Shown: piece by piece, positions 1 to 7,919 of the stretch
Layout of the letters: the number at the start of each line of letters is the position of its first letter
Numbering within the stretch: the stretch's first letter is position 1
DNA from: JAVZCJ01 sp964532175
GTDB lineage: Archaea; Thermoproteota; Nitrososphaeria_A; Caldarchaeales; JAVZCJ01
Assembly: GCA_964532175.1 (NCBI GenBank)
Contig: CAZHGP010000010.1
Location: forward strand, 1 to 34,203
Reading direction: 5' to 3'
Length of the DNA stretch: 34,203 nucleotides
Position numbers and translations under genes: made by a program
Notes under the pieces: generated by a model
What the model was told of the DNA's origin: nothing
Database searches by the model: none
The model's input: only the letters and a program-made list of their open reading frames with translations

Positions 1-2
1 CG

Positions 3-104
3 ATAGGAGTAATTACCTCGCTTACTTTAATTGCTATTTTGTCTTCCATTTTATATGCCCAATTAAATCTTTTTTCCACTTCTTTATTAATTTTAAAACT
101 TTAA
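3..104 (+). CDS. C-terminal end of a membrane protein (partial)
   Basis: The frame is open from the window edge to a TAA at 102-104 and encodes about 33 residues. They are mostly Ile, Leu, Val, Ser and Thr, as in a last membrane helix (for example 'LTLIAILSSILYA'). The rest of the gene lies outside the window, so the family cannot be named. A chance open frame in AT-rich DNA is possible. Confidence 0.35.
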   Translation: MGVITSLTLIAILSSILYAQLNLFSTSLLILKL

Positions 105-121
105 ATAAACATTATTAAAAG

Positions 122-129
122 GATATAAG
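122..129 (+). promoter_or_regulatory. Putative TATA box of the small ORF at 182
   Basis: GATATAAG lies about 55 nt upstream of a TTG start that has its own SD. A start site near 150 would leave a leader of about 30 nt. This is inferred from position and sequence only. Confidence 0.3.
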
Positions 130-181
130 AATTTTTTATCTTTTAGTAAGTGTAAATTCTGATATCTAGGAGAATAAAAGT

Positions 182-340
182 TTGAGAAAGAAAATTGCTA
201 TTTTGCCCGTTATTGTTTCTTTTTCGAGCGCCGTGATGTTAACTTTTTTATCTTTTGACGCTTCTATAACCATTTACATTCGACTTCTTTCAGAAAATCT
301 CCGACCATCTCTAAAATTATTAATCGTCGACAAAATTTAA
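182..340 (+). CDS. Possible small membrane protein, 52 aa
   Basis: This is a short ORF starting at TTG. The SD AGGAG (168-172) is 9 nt upstream and a TATA-like element lies at 122-129. The product begins Met-Arg-Lys-Lys, followed by a hydrophobic stretch ('IAILPVIVSFSSAVMLTFL') like a signal anchor or single membrane helix, then a polar tail. The local base composition is richer in G+C than the surroundings. I recognise no family. The promoter, SD and membrane-type N-terminus together favour a real gene, but it is short and could be a truncated exported protein. Confidence 0.35.
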   Translation: MRKKIAILPVIVSFSSAVMLTFLSFDASITIYIRLLSENLRPSLKLLIVDKI

Positions 341-415
341 AAATATTTAAAGGAATAAAGAAGATAAGGTTATTTTGTGATTTTTAAATTCTTTATCAAA
401 ATTAAAGGTAATCAA

Positions 416-1816
416 TTAATTTAACAATTTAACTTTTTCTACATATTTATCAATATCAAATTTTCTCTCTAAACCAGAGGCGCTCATGTATCTTACTTTT
501 CCAAATATTTTCCTCTCTTGCCAGGCCCTGTCAAAAGAACCAAAACACCAAGAGATTCCAGCATAACTATTAGGATCTCTTCCATCTAATTCGTATTTGT
601 TGTTCAAATAACAAGCAATGTCAAAAGCTTTTTTGGGATCTTCTGTCCATTCTATAATTTTTTTGCACCAATACATTCTCATATAATTGTGCATTTTGCC
701 TGTTTTCAGCATTTCAAGTTGAGCTGCATTCCAATATTCATCGTGAGTTTTGGCATTTTCTAATTCTTCAAGAGAATATAAATATTCCCTTTTGTCTTTT
801 TTGTGTTCTTCTAAAGTTTTCTTTGCCCAATCTGGTATTCCTTCATAGTCATCATATTTGTCATTATAATAGGCAAAATTTCTGGCTAACTCTCTCCAAA
901 TTATCAATTCATTAAAAAAGCTTTTTACAACTTCATCTTTTAAAGAATAATTTTTTAAAACTTCTAAGCATATTTTCACTGGAGAAATTTGACCAAAATG
1001 AAGATAAGGACTTAAATTAGATTGATAATCAACGCTTGGATCAGATCTTAATTCTTTATATTTATGGAGTTTTTGTTCTATAAAAATTTGAAGTTTTTTA
1101 TTAGCTTCATCTTCACCACCTATAAAATATTTACTTTCTTTTACACTTTTATCTATATTCAAAATTTTCAAATATTCTTCTGGTTTTTGAAAGTTTAATT
1201 CATTAAAGTTAAAATTTTGATTTACTGACTTAATTAAAGGATTATTTTTCTTTATAGGTTTTAGAAAGAATTTTAAATTTTTGTATATTTTAGGTCTGAT
1301 TGTTCTGACGTAAGGCTCTTCCTTATTTGAAACTAACTCAACGGGAACAACAACATCATTTTCAACTTCTAAAACAGAACTCAGAATTTTTGAAGCAAGA
1401 AGATTGTTGACTTTTCTTTGATATTTTAAATAACCTTTTTCTAAAATGAGACAAAAAATTTCTTCTGATTTTTCAATTATTTTTTGGTAAGGAGGTTGGC
1501 TCGTTTTTTCTATAATAAATTTTATACCTCTTTCTTCGATCAATTTTTTAGTTTTAATCATTCCTTCGATCAGAAACTTGTAGATTCTTAAATTTGAAAA
1601 TTTTGAATGGTCACTTAGAGTGGTATAAACAATCAAAGGCTTTTTATACTTATTTGATAACCAAATTCCAAATTCTAAAGCATAATTAAAGTCCTCTCTA
1701 AAGCTTAATCTCATGTAATATAAAATGTATTCTCCTTTATAATTAAAGTCTTTATCATTTACTCTTTTTATTCTTTTATTCTCTGGATAGGAGGTCATGG
1801 AACAACAGTCTTTCAA
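416..1816 (-). CDS. phr: Class II CPD photolyase
   Basis: This FAD-dependent enzyme repairs cyclobutane pyrimidine dimers with blue light. The 466 aa length is normal for the family. The N-terminal alpha/beta domain (about 25-180) opens with 'KGEYILYYM', like the class II start. The C-terminal FAD domain carries the class II signatures: 'NLSPYLHFGQISP', 'WRELARNFAYYN', 'TGKMHNYMRMYWCKKI', and 'LNNKYELDGRDPNSYAGISW' followed by the FDRAWQER and FGKVRYMS blocks. The first codon is a TTG at 1816; an ATG at 1798 (residue 7) is equally possible and neither has a clear SD. It lies 42 nt downstream of acdA on the same strand and is probably cotranscribed. A short overlapping frame from an ATG at 1850 runs into a stop near 1778, so the native N-terminus could have been longer before a small frameshift. 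Confidence 0.95.
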   Translation of the reverse strand: MKDCCSMTSYPENKRIKRVNDKDFNYKGEYILYYMRLSFREDFNYALEFGIWLSNKYKKPLIVYTTLSDHSKFSNLRIYKFLIEGMIKTKKLIEERGIKFIIEKTSQPPYQKIIEKSEEIFCLILEKGYLKYQRKVNNLLASKILSSVLEVENDVVVPVELVSNKEEPYVRTIRPKIYKNLKFFLKPIKKNNPLIKSVNQNFNFNELNFQKPEEYLKILNIDKSVKESKYFIGGEDEANKKLQIFIEQKLHKYKELRSDPSVDYQSNLSPYLHFGQISPVKICLEVLKNYSLKDEVVKSFFNELIIWRELARNFAYYNDKYDDYEGIPDWAKKTLEEHKKDKREYLYSLEELENAKTHDEYWNAAQLEMLKTGKMHNYMRMYWCKKIIEWTEDPKKAFDIACYLNNKYELDGRDPNSYAGISWCFGSFDRAWQERKIFGKVRYMSASGLERKFDIDKYVEKVKLLN

Positions 1817-1858
1817 ACGGAATATTTGAAGCGGTTTCTCTTTTAAACATTATTAATT

Positions 1859-3346
1859 TTACTTTTTATACTCATTTAAATATTTTTCAAATGCTCCAAT
1901 TTTCTTTAAATACAATCCGTATTTAACTAATCCATTCATTGCTTGAACTGCTTCTTCTGGAGAAGAATAAGATGGAATACCATATTTATCAAATTTTTGT
2001 CTTATGTATAAAGCCATTTCTGTTTCTCCTATATCACATGCAACTATTGGCTTATAATATTTTTTAGAAATATTTGCTATTCTATCTATAAAATCATCTC
2101 CAAGAGCAGGAGTATGATGTAATCCAATAATAATTATTCCATTTATTTCAGGATCTTCAAGAAGAATCTTTGTACAAATTTCATACATTTCAGAAGTTAC
2201 TGAACCTGTTAAATCTATTGGATTAGAAATTGTTGCAAATTCAGGTATTATTTTATCTTTTTTTAATTCATTAAGTTTATTAATAGTTTCTTCTGAAAAT
2301 TTTTTAACATTCATTCCTCTTATTTCGCATTCATCTGAAGCCATAACTCCTGGTCCACCTGCATCAGTAATTATTCCAATATTATTCCCTTCTGCAGGAA
2401 GTTGTAAAACTAATGCTTTAGCCATATTGAAAAATTCATGCATATTTTCTGCTCTTAAAATGCCAACTTGTTTAAATACTCCATTATATACTTTATCTGA
2501 TCCAGCAAGTGCTCCAGTATGAGAAAGAGCAGCTCTTGCTCCAGCTTCTGTTTTACCAGTTTTAATAGCTATAATTGGTTTTTTCTTGGTAACTTCACTA
2601 GCAATTTTTATAAATTCTCTTCCATTCACTATATTTTCAATATACATTAATATTACTTTTGTTTCATTATCTTCTAAAAAATATTCTAAAATTTCTATTT
2701 CATCTACATCTGCTCTATTTCCAAAACTTATGAATCTACTTATACCAATTTGTTTTCCAGTTAAATAATCTAATGCTGCTACACCAAATGCTCCACTTTG
2801 ACTTACAAAACCTATTCTTCCAAGCATTGGACGAGGCATTGAAACAACTTCTTTACCGTTTGCTAAAATTTTTGTTTCAGGTAAAAATAACGTATCAACA
2901 CCTGTACTTGGATCATATACTCCTAAACAATTTGGTCCAAGAAGTCTTATACCTGATTTTTTCACCATTTCTTTAATTTTTTGTTCAAGTTCATAATTTC
3001 CAATCTCGCTATATCCTGAAGAAATTATTATAATATTTTTTACTTTTCTTTCAATTGCTTCTTCAACAATTTTTAATGTTAATTGAGCTGGAATAACTAT
3101 TACAACTAAATCTATTTCGTTTGGAATATCAAGAATTGAAGGATAGCATTTATATCCTAAAATTTCTTTCTCATATGGATTTACTGGATATACTTCACCT
3201 TTAAATATTCCTCTTTTTTTATTTTCTATAAAATTTCTAAATATTATTCCTCCAGCTTTTTCAATTTTTTCTGAAGCCCCTACTATTGCTACTGTTTTAG
3301 GATCGAAAAATTTTTTTATTTGCAAAATGGAATCTTTAGTATTCAT
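1859..3346 (-). CDS. acdA: ADP-forming acyl-CoA synthetase, alpha subunit
   Basis: This is the CoA-binding and phosphohistidine subunit of the NDP-forming acyl-CoA synthetase family, which conserves energy by turning acyl-CoA, ADP and phosphate into acid, ATP and CoA. Domains in order: a Rossmann CoA-binding domain (about 12-140, with 'VAIVGASEKIEKAGG' and 'LLGPNCLGVYDP'), then two succinyl-CoA-ligase-like flavodoxin domains (from 'IGFVSQSGAFGVAALDYL' on). The 'LSHTGALAGSDKVY' segment holds the catalytic His that is phosphorylated. At 495 aa it is the alpha part only. The ATP-grasp beta subunit that accepts the phosphate is not in the window, so it must be encoded elsewhere. Acetate, branched-chain and aryl acids are all possible substrates. 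A TATA-like TTATAAAA (3368-3375, minus strand) sits about 25 nt before the ATG. Confidence 0.9.
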   Translation of the reverse strand: MNTKDSILQIKKFFDPKTVAIVGASEKIEKAGGIIFRNFIENKKRGIFKGEVYPVNPYEKEILGYKCYPSILDIPNEIDLVVIVIPAQLTLKIVEEAIERKVKNIIIISSGYSEIGNYELEQKIKEMVKKSGIRLLGPNCLGVYDPSTGVDTLFLPETKILANGKEVVSMPRPMLGRIGFVSQSGAFGVAALDYLTGKQIGISRFISFGNRADVDEIEILEYFLEDNETKVILMYIENIVNGREFIKIASEVTKKKPIIAIKTGKTEAGARAALSHTGALAGSDKVYNGVFKQVGILRAENMHEFFNMAKALVLQLPAEGNNIGIITDAGGPGVMASDECEIRGMNVKKFSEETINKLNELKKDKIIPEFATISNPIDLTGSVTSEMYEICTKILLEDPEINGIIIIGLHHTPALGDDFIDRIANISKKYYKPIVACDIGETEMALYIRQKFDKYGIPSYSSPEEAVQAMNGLVKYGLYLKKIGAFEKYLNEYKK

Positions 3347-3367
3347 ACATCTTCACAAATTATTTAT

Positions 3368-3375
3368 TTTTATAA
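3368..3375 (-). promoter_or_regulatory. Putative TATA box of acdA-phr
   Basis: TTATAAAA on the minus strand is centred about 25 nt upstream of the acdA ATG (3346). That is the spacing for a leaderless or very short-leader archaeal transcript. Confidence 0.4.
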
Positions 3376-3379
3376 TACT

Positions 3380-3930
3380 TTTCTTTTTCTAAAATTAAAG
3401 TTATTTTTATATATTTATTATTTTTTACTTTCTTATTATTTCTCAGTAATAAAACTTATAAGTTTTTCATAGAAGAATTAGGGTTAAGATTCATAAGAGC
3501 AATTACAAGAAAAGAATTAGAAATAAAGATAATTCTTATTTATAGTAGTTTTTAATACAATTCAAATGATGAAAAATTGATTTGTGGAAACTAGAGTTAT
3601 TATAATCATTTAAGGAAATAAGATTAAGTTGCCACACTATTCTCAATTATAAAAGGACATTATAGAAAAATCAAAAGCGTTAACGTTTTTCTAGAATTAG
3701 AATTAAATTTACTTTAGAAGGGAATGACGATAATTATGCATTATAAACTCAGCAACTTATTTGCAAGTGTTTTTTCAACTCTGACAGCATGGTAAGGATA
3801 TGTAACAAAAACCTTAAAATAGGAATATGTATATATGAGTCGGTTACATGTAAATTTTTAGTTTGTTTTCATTCTATTTCTAAGGAACGTGAAATTTCTT
3901 ATTCACTACACTAAAGAAAACCTCAATTTT
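3380..3930. other. About 550 nt without a convincing gene
   Basis: Between the acdA promoter and the DUF433 promoter every frame is interrupted. The stretch holds a short palindromic site (AAAAGCGTTAACGTTTTT, 3673-3690). One minus-strand run of about 37 codons (roughly 3742-3856) has coding-like content but no start and no recognisable similarity. It could be gene debris next to the TA cluster. Confidence 0.4.
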
Positions 3931-3932
3931 CG

Positions 3933-3944
3933 CTTTTATATTTT
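3933..3944 (+). promoter_or_regulatory. Putative TATA box of the DUF433 module
   Basis: CTTTTATATTTT predicts a transcript start near 3963. That falls after the first possible ATG (3959) and before the second (3989), so it supports 3989 as the start of the antitoxin. Confidence 0.4.
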
Positions 3945-3988
3945 GAAAGTTTTTAAATATGTTCATTTATTATAAATGTGAATTTTTC

Positions 3989-4237
3989 ATGAGAGTTGAG
4001 ATTGGTGAGTACATAGTTATTGATGATGAAATTTGTCATGGTAAGCCTACTTTTAAGGGCACAAGAATTTTAGTTAGTGATGTAATCGAACTTCTCGCAA
4101 CAGGGCTCTCTATAGAGGAAATCCTTAAGGACTACTATCCAAGCTTAAATGAAAACATGATTAAGGAAGCATTAAATTGGGCTGCTAAAATTATTAGAGG
4201 CGAGCATTACGTTAGACAAGCTAAAGTTCCTACTTGA
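3989..4237 (+). CDS. DUF433 family antitoxin
   Basis: An 82-aa protein of the DUF433 (VapB-like) family, usually the antitoxin partner of a PIN-like DUF5615 toxin. Diagnostic blocks are 'IDDEICHGKPTFKGTRILV' and 'GLSIEEILKDYYPSLNENMI' followed by an 'EALNWAAK' helix; these form the helix-turn-helix type fold of the family. I place the start at the ATG at 3989 rather than 3959, because the extra ten residues do not resemble the family and the TATA box at 3933-3944 predicts initiation between the two. The gene ends inside the toxin frame. The module is somewhat richer in G+C than the neighbouring genes. Confidence 0.85.
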   Translation: MRVEIGEYIVIDDEICHGKPTFKGTRILVSDVIELLATGLSIEEILKDYYPSLNENMIKEALNWAAKIIRGEHYVRQAKVPT

Positions 4238-4565
4238 TGAAAACATCCCAAAACTTCTGAAAGATTTTCTAATGTCAAAGGGTTATACGGTTCAATATCC
4301 ACCAAAAGGAATGAAAAATAGAGAGTTAGCATTGTTGGCATTAAGAGAAGAATGCATTTTAGTGACTAGAGACTACGACTTTGCTAATCCGATATCTTTT
4401 CCTCCAAAACAATTTTATGGCATAATCGTTCTTCATATACATCCACCGAAAGCTGAAAAACTGATCAAGGAAATGGAATTATTATTAGATAAGATTAAGG
4501 ATTTTAAGGGCAAATTATTAATTGTAAAGGATGGAGCAATCGAAATTGTTGAAGATAGAATCTAG
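4206..4565 (+). CDS. DUF5615 PIN-like toxin, start codon abnormal
   Basis: This is the putative RNase toxin of the DUF433/DUF5615 pair. The catalytic N-terminus reads 'KLKFLLDENIPKLLKDFLMS', followed by 'YPPKGMKNRELALLALREE' and 'ILVTRDYDFANP', all typical. An ATG at 4272 exists but would remove the 'LLDEN' strand with its acidic residues, so it cannot give a working enzyme. Upstream the frame is open to a TAA at 4173-4175 but contains no ATG, GTG or TTG. The start used here is an ATT at 4206, just after the SD-like GAGGCGA at 4197-4203; the spacing is short, so the start is uncertain. It overlaps the antitoxin by about 30 nt. Either a rare start codon is used or the toxin has lost its start. 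The body of the gene is intact. Confidence 0.6.
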   Translation: MTLDKLKFLLDENIPKLLKDFLMSKGYTVQYPPKGMKNRELALLALREECILVTRDYDFANPISFPPKQFYGIIVLHIHPPKAEKLIKEMELLLDKIKDFKGKLLIVKDGAIEIVEDRI

Positions 4566-4567
4566 CA

Positions 4568-4599
4568 TTAAGAGTTTGAAAGTCACGAAAGTCTCTTAA
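4568..4599 (+). terminator. Hairpin after the DUF433/DUF5615 module
   Basis: The arms TTAAGAG (4568-4574) and CTCTTAA (4593-4599) flank an 18-nt loop that contains GAAAGT twice. The hairpin begins 2 nt after the toxin stop codon. No long T tract follows, so its role as a terminator is only a guess; it may be an RNA processing or stability element. Confidence 0.3.
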
Positions 4600-5019
4600 G
4601 ATTTGTGCACTTTACGGAAGCATTTGTCGTAAGCAAAGGAGAAAAAAATCTGAACGATAAATTTATCATGCATGTTTGATCTTAAACTAACATTTTAGTG
4701 CTTAAGATTAAAGAAGTTGCTATTAACATTCTCCTTGACTAAGTAGGAACATTCTCAGTTTTTACTTATGATTTCATCATATTTATTCATATACTGAATA
4801 TAAGTCCCATACTAAAATTACTATGGACTTCACTTCTTAGCTTTTCGATCCTCTTTAGCTACTACTCTAAAAATTTCAATATTTATTTAAGATGATTTTC
4901 TTTAAATTTAAAATATTGATTAATTTAATAAAAAAGTTACATGACTTCCATTATTTTACCTTTTCTAATTCTTCCAGAAAAAAGTCTTATAAGATGAAAT
5001 TTCAATTATAAATTTATAA
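4600..5019. other. About 420 nt without a recognised gene
   Basis: No frame of useful length is present. Two adjoining palindromes are visible, GATAAATTTATC (4656-4667) and CATGCATG (4667-4674). Two short minus-strand open tails, ending at a TGA at 4830-4832 and at a TAA near 4943, have Lys/Arg-rich coding-like content but no recognisable family. They may be gene debris. Confidence 0.4.
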
Positions 5020-5465
5020 TCATATTCCATGATATAATTTTTTTTGTTTTTCTATATCTTCTAAGTTTACAGTAGTGAATCCTTCATCTTCTGTAAGAAG
5101 TATTGCATTATAAGTTACTGCTGTAGCATAAATTATTCTATCAAAATAATCTTTTATACCAGCTTTTAATAAAAGTTTCTGCTATATTTTCTATTTCACT
5201 ATTTGTAATTACAGTTTGTAAAAATCTATTATCCATTAATATGGCTTTTAATCCTATTTTATATGATTCCAATAATTGATCTTTTATTTCATTTTTTTTC
5301 TTTTAATAACTTTAATATAATCCATTTTGCTTCAATAAATGATATTGGATTATACATTACTTTATAATTACTAAGTATTTTAGGAAAAATATTTTCAAAA
5401 TCCTTAAGCTTTATTTTAATACCAAATAAAGGTAGAAAATATGTTGTATCAAGAAGCTCATCCAT
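5020..5465 (-). pseudogene. vapC: VapC-type PIN toxin, broken by two frameshifts
   Basis: Read across frames, this encodes a complete PIN-domain ribonuclease of about 148 aa. It starts 'MDELLDTTYFLPLFGI' (first acidic residue), continues with 'ISFIEAKWIILKLLKEKK', then 'EIKDQLLESYKIGLKAIL', 'YFDRIIYATAVTYNAILL' and 'TEDEGFTTVNLEDIEKQKK', and ends at a TGA at 5020-5022. All PIN acidic positions survive. The reading frame is lost twice, once at an A8 run (premature TGA at 5289-5291) and again near 5171-5178, where one T in a short T run is in excess. The ATG (5463-5465) overlaps the end of the antitoxin, as in normal vapBC. Single-base indels at homopolymers suggest recent inactivation; sequencing error is the alternative. 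Confidence 0.75.
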
Positions 5466-5668
5466 ATATATTTTCCTCTTTTTGCATTTCTTCGCTAATC
5501 TTTTCAGCTTCTTGAGGAGTAAGTTCAATAATTTTCTTTCCTTTAATAAGGTCTTCTATTCTTGGTATTGGTTCTATTATAAGTTTACCATCTTTTACTA
5601 AAACTTTAACAAAACTATCTTCTATTATCCCAACTTTTTTTACCAACTTTAAGTATAATTTCAGACAA
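5458..5668 (-). pseudogene. vapB: AbrB-type VapB antitoxin with internal deletion
   Basis: This is the cognate antitoxin of the broken vapC. A TTG at 5668 with SD GGTGA (5676-5680) starts 'MSEIILKVGKK', the first strand of an AbrB/SpoVT swapped-hairpin domain. The frame then ends after 17 codons. Another frame continues as 'KVGIIEDSFVKVLVKDGKL' and 'IIEPIPRIEDLIKGKK', the second half of the same domain plus the toxin-binding tail. The missing middle, about a dozen residues where the family has an 'IPKxLRE' type core, seems to have been deleted at an A7 run (5635-5641), a likely microhomology deletion. A GTG at 5679 gives an uninterrupted frame but overlaps the SD and lacks the family N-terminus. 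Confidence 0.65.
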
Positions 5669-5753
5669 TATGTATTCACCAGAAATTTTCTATTTTTCGG
5701 AATATAAAACTTTTCTTAATAAATTCATGAGAACTAAGTTACTTTTTAGTAAA

Positions 5754-5763
5754 AGTATATATT
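5754..5763 (+). promoter_or_regulatory. Putative TATA box of vapBC
   Basis: AGTATATATT is centred about 32 nt before the antitoxin ATG (5791). The SD GTGATC follows at 5783-5788. Confidence 0.45.
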
Positions 5764-5790
5764 CTACACCTTTTTTTACTTAGTGATCGA

Positions 5791-6039
5791 ATGACAGAAG
5801 CTAAAACTATTAAGGTTAATAAGGAAATTTATGAAAAGCTTTGTGAAGTTGCTGGTGAGCTTCAAGTAAAATTAAAGCGCCCAGTATCTCTTGATGAAGC
5901 TTTAGAATATTTACTTAGAGAGAAAAAATTGAAGATAAGCGATTTTGCTGGAGCATGGATTATGACTGATGAAGAGGAAGAAGAAATTCTTAAAAGCTTA
6001 AGGGAAGGATGGTTACATTGGAAATTCCGAAAAGAATAA
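5791..6039 (+). CDS. vapB: VapB-type antitoxin (ribbon-helix-helix-like)
   Basis: An 82-aa antitoxin. The N-terminal half ('TIKVNKEIYEKLCEVAGELQ', then 'KRPVSLDEALEYLLRE') has the beta strand plus two helices of a ribbon-helix-helix DNA-binding domain. The acidic tail with the run DEEEEE and an aromatic end probably wraps the toxin. It overlaps vapC by 31 nt and has a TATA box and SD, so the pair is likely autoregulated. This is the one TA module of the cluster in which I see no lesion. Confidence 0.8.
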   Translation: MTEAKTIKVNKEIYEKLCEVAGELQVKLKRPVSLDEALEYLLREKKLKISDFAGAWIMTDEEEEEILKSLREGWLHWKFRKE

Positions 6040-6443
6040 TTCTCGATTCTACAATTATTATTGGACTTTTACGAAATAAGCCAAATGACGTTCAGCTTTT
6101 AAGAAAAATTGAAGCTGAAGCTGAGATTGCAACAACCACTATAAATGCATTTGAGATATACTTTGGAGCATATAAATCAAGGAATGTTGAACGTAATCTT
6201 GCATCAGTTAAAGGTTTTCTTTCAACAATTAAGCTTCTTCCATTTGATGATAATTGTGCTGAATTAGCCGGTCAAATTTTAGCTGAATTAGAATCTAAAG
6301 GAAAAACCGTAGACTATAGAGATCTATTTATAGGTTGCATTACTCTTTTAAATGGTTACACGCTTATAACCCATAATAAGAAGCATTTCCAAGATATACC
6401 AAAACTTCATGTTATAGAACCATCAGAATTGATAAAATCATGA
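6009..6443 (+). CDS. vapC: VapC PIN-domain ribonuclease toxin
   Basis: A PIN-fold, metal-dependent RNase, intact at 144 aa. Acidic active-site residues are visible: D13 in 'IILDSTIIIGLL', E49 in 'INAFEIYFGAY' and D105 in 'VDYRDLFIG', followed by the 'LITHNKKHFQDIP' block with the last metal-site region. The annotated start is the ATG at 6009; a TTG at 6018 three codons later would also leave the domain whole. It is translationally coupled to the antitoxin. The target RNA cannot be read from sequence; tRNA or rRNA sites are typical of the family. Confidence 0.9.
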   Translation: MVTLEIPKRIILDSTIIIGLLRNKPNDVQLLRKIEAEAEIATTTINAFEIYFGAYKSRNVERNLASVKGFLSTIKLLPFDDNCAELAGQILAELESKGKTVDYRDLFIGCITLLNGYTLITHNKKHFQDIPKLHVIEPSELIKS

Positions 6444-6555
6444 AAAGTTAAAATATATAAATGAGATTATATGATATCGAAAAATTATATACTTCATTAC
6501 TTTATTCTAAAAATTAATAAAATACGATAATTTTATTTTACTAAAAAATTGATTT

Positions 6556-6563
6556 AGAGGTGG
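6556..6563 (+). promoter_or_regulatory. SD that sets the start of the M20 peptidase
   Basis: GAGGTGGT is followed by a 5-nt gap and TTG at 6569. An upstream GTG at 6560 lies inside the SD itself, so the TTG is the better start. Confidence 0.6.
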
Positions 6564-6568
6564 TAAAT

Positions 6569-7918
6569 TTGAGCTATTCTTTAGAAAAAGCAAAAAATGA
6601 AGCTATAGAAATATTATCTGAACTTATTAAAATAAATACTACAAATCCTCCTGGAAATGAATTGCCTGCAGCTAAATACATTTCAGAAAAACTTAAAGAA
6701 GCAAATTTAGAAACTGAAATAATAAAATCTGAAGAAAATAGAGGAAATGTGATTTGTAGAATTAAAGGTGAGAAGAAAGAGCCAAGCATATTGCTTTTAT
6801 CTCATTTAGATGTTGTTCCAGCAAATGCTTCAGAATGGAGTGTAGATCCATTTAGTGGAATTATAAAAGATGGTTTTATTTGGGGAAGAGGAGCAATTGA
6901 TTGTAAATCTCTTACAGCAATAGAATGTGTTATTATGAAACTTATAGCGTTAAATAATAAAAAACCTAAAGGAGATATAGTTTTTGCAGCTACTGCAGAT
7001 GAAGAAAAAGGTGGTGGAGCAGGAGTAGAATATATAATAAAAAATTATCCTGAAAAAATTAAAACAACATATGTAATTAATGAAGGTGGAGGTTTTTCTA
7101 TACCAATAGGAAATAAACATATATTCTTAATTCAAACAGCTGAAAAAGGAATAGTATGGATAAAAATAAAAGCAGGTGGTGTACCTGCTCATGGTTCTAT
7201 GCCTGGAATTGGAGATAATGCAATTTTAAGAATGATGAATACAATAAATAAAATCATGTCTCATAAGCCTCCAATAATGATTATACCAGTAGTAGAAAAA
7301 TTTATTAAGAAAATATCAAGTGAAAGAGGTAGTAAATATAAAATTCTTTCTAATCTTTTATTAAATAAATATCTTGCACATAAAATACTTGATGAATTAG
7401 CTAAAAAAAATAAAGGAGAAGCTGAAATGATAAGGTCTATGATTAGTACAACAATAACTCCAACAATGATTAATGGAGGAGTAAAAGAGAATATTGTTCC
7501 ATCATTATGTGAAACAATTTTTGATTGTCGTATACTTCCTGGACAAACGAAAGAAGATTTATTAAAAAATATTAAGAACATAGTTAAAAATATAGATAAA
7601 TTAGAATTTGAATATGTAAAATATGATGAACCAACAGAATCTTCATATGAAACAGATTTCTTTAAAATAATTGAAAATACTTTAAAAGAATATGATAAAA
7701 ATTTTGAAGCAGTTCCATATATGGTTCCAGGTGGAACAGATTCAAGATTTTTAAGAAGAATAGGATCAATATGTTATGGTTTCCATCCAATAAAAACAGA
7801 TATGCCATATGATCAATTAATGAGATTACCTCATGGAATAGATGAACGTATATCTATAAAAAATATCCATTTTGGAATAGACATACTTTATAAAATTATT
7901 GAAAAAATGATGTTTTAA
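6569..7918 (+). CDS. M20 family metallopeptidase / deacylase (ArgE/DapE/CPG2-like)
   Basis: A cytosolic di-zinc amidohydrolase of about 449 aa. Zinc and catalytic motifs occur in order: 'LLLSHLDVVPA' (His and Asp), 'WGRGAIDCKS' (bridging Asp), 'AATADEEKGGGAGV' (catalytic Glu pair), the dimerisation domain with 'GGVPAHGSMPG', 'DCRILPGQT', and the C-terminal zinc His region 'GGTDSRFLR' and 'RLPHGIDERI'. The start chosen is the TTG at 6569 because of the SD at 6556-6563. The substrate class (acyl-amino acid, succinyl-diaminopimelate, dipeptide) cannot be told apart by eye. It stands alone, converging with the HAD gene 2 nt away. An acetyl-ornithine or peptide-salvage role is possible. Confidence 0.9.
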   Translation: MSYSLEKAKNEAIEILSELIKINTTNPPGNELPAAKYISEKLKEANLETEIIKSEENRGNVICRIKGEKKEPSILLLSHLDVVPANASEWSVDPFSGIIKDGFIWGRGAIDCKSLTAIECVIMKLIALNNKKPKGDIVFAATADEEKGGGAGVEYIIKNYPEKIKTTYVINEGGGFSIPIGNKHIFLIQTAEKGIVWIKIKAGGVPAHGSMPGIGDNAILRMMNTINKIMSHKPPIMIIPVVEKFIKKISSERGSKYKILSNLLLNKYLAHKILDELAKKNKGEAEMIRSMISTTITPTMINGGVKENIVPSLCETIFDCRILPGQTKEDLLKNIKNIVKNIDKLEFEYVKYDEPTESSYETDFFKIIENTLKEYDKNFEAVPYMVPGGTDSRFLRRIGSICYGFHPIKTDMPYDQLMRLPHGIDERISIKNIHFGIDILYKIIEKMMF

Positions 7919-7919
7919 T

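Noticed and set aside
1779..1850. A 24-codon frame from ATG 1850 as the true N-terminus of the photolyase
   Set aside because: It is out of frame with the photolyase and a frameshift would be required; the photolyase has acceptable starts at 1816 and 1798.
2586..2976. Plus-strand frames opposite acdA, and similar frames opposite the aro genes
   Set aside because: They are antisense shadows of strongly supported genes and have no SD or domain content.
3742..3856. Coding-like minus-strand run of about 37 codons
   Set aside because: No start codon, a stop directly upstream and no recognisable similarity; such runs are expected by chance.
4237..4260. An ATG overlapping the DUF433 stop (TGATGA) as start of the DUF5615 toxin
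   Set aside because: It is in a different frame from the toxin and stops after seven codons.
4656..4674. Adjoining palindromes GATAAATTTATC and CATGCATG as an attachment site or operator
   Set aside because: No gene or repeat nearby gives them a role, and short A/T palindromes are common in this DNA.
4943..5010. A 22-codon TTG-start frame just past the broken vapC
   Set aside because: Too short, without SD or family resemblance; probably chance or debris.
5289..5528. A 79-codon reading frame that extends the vapC fragment upstream
   Set aside because: The extra N-terminal residues lie in the antitoxin gene read in another frame; the PIN domain starts at the ATG at 5465.
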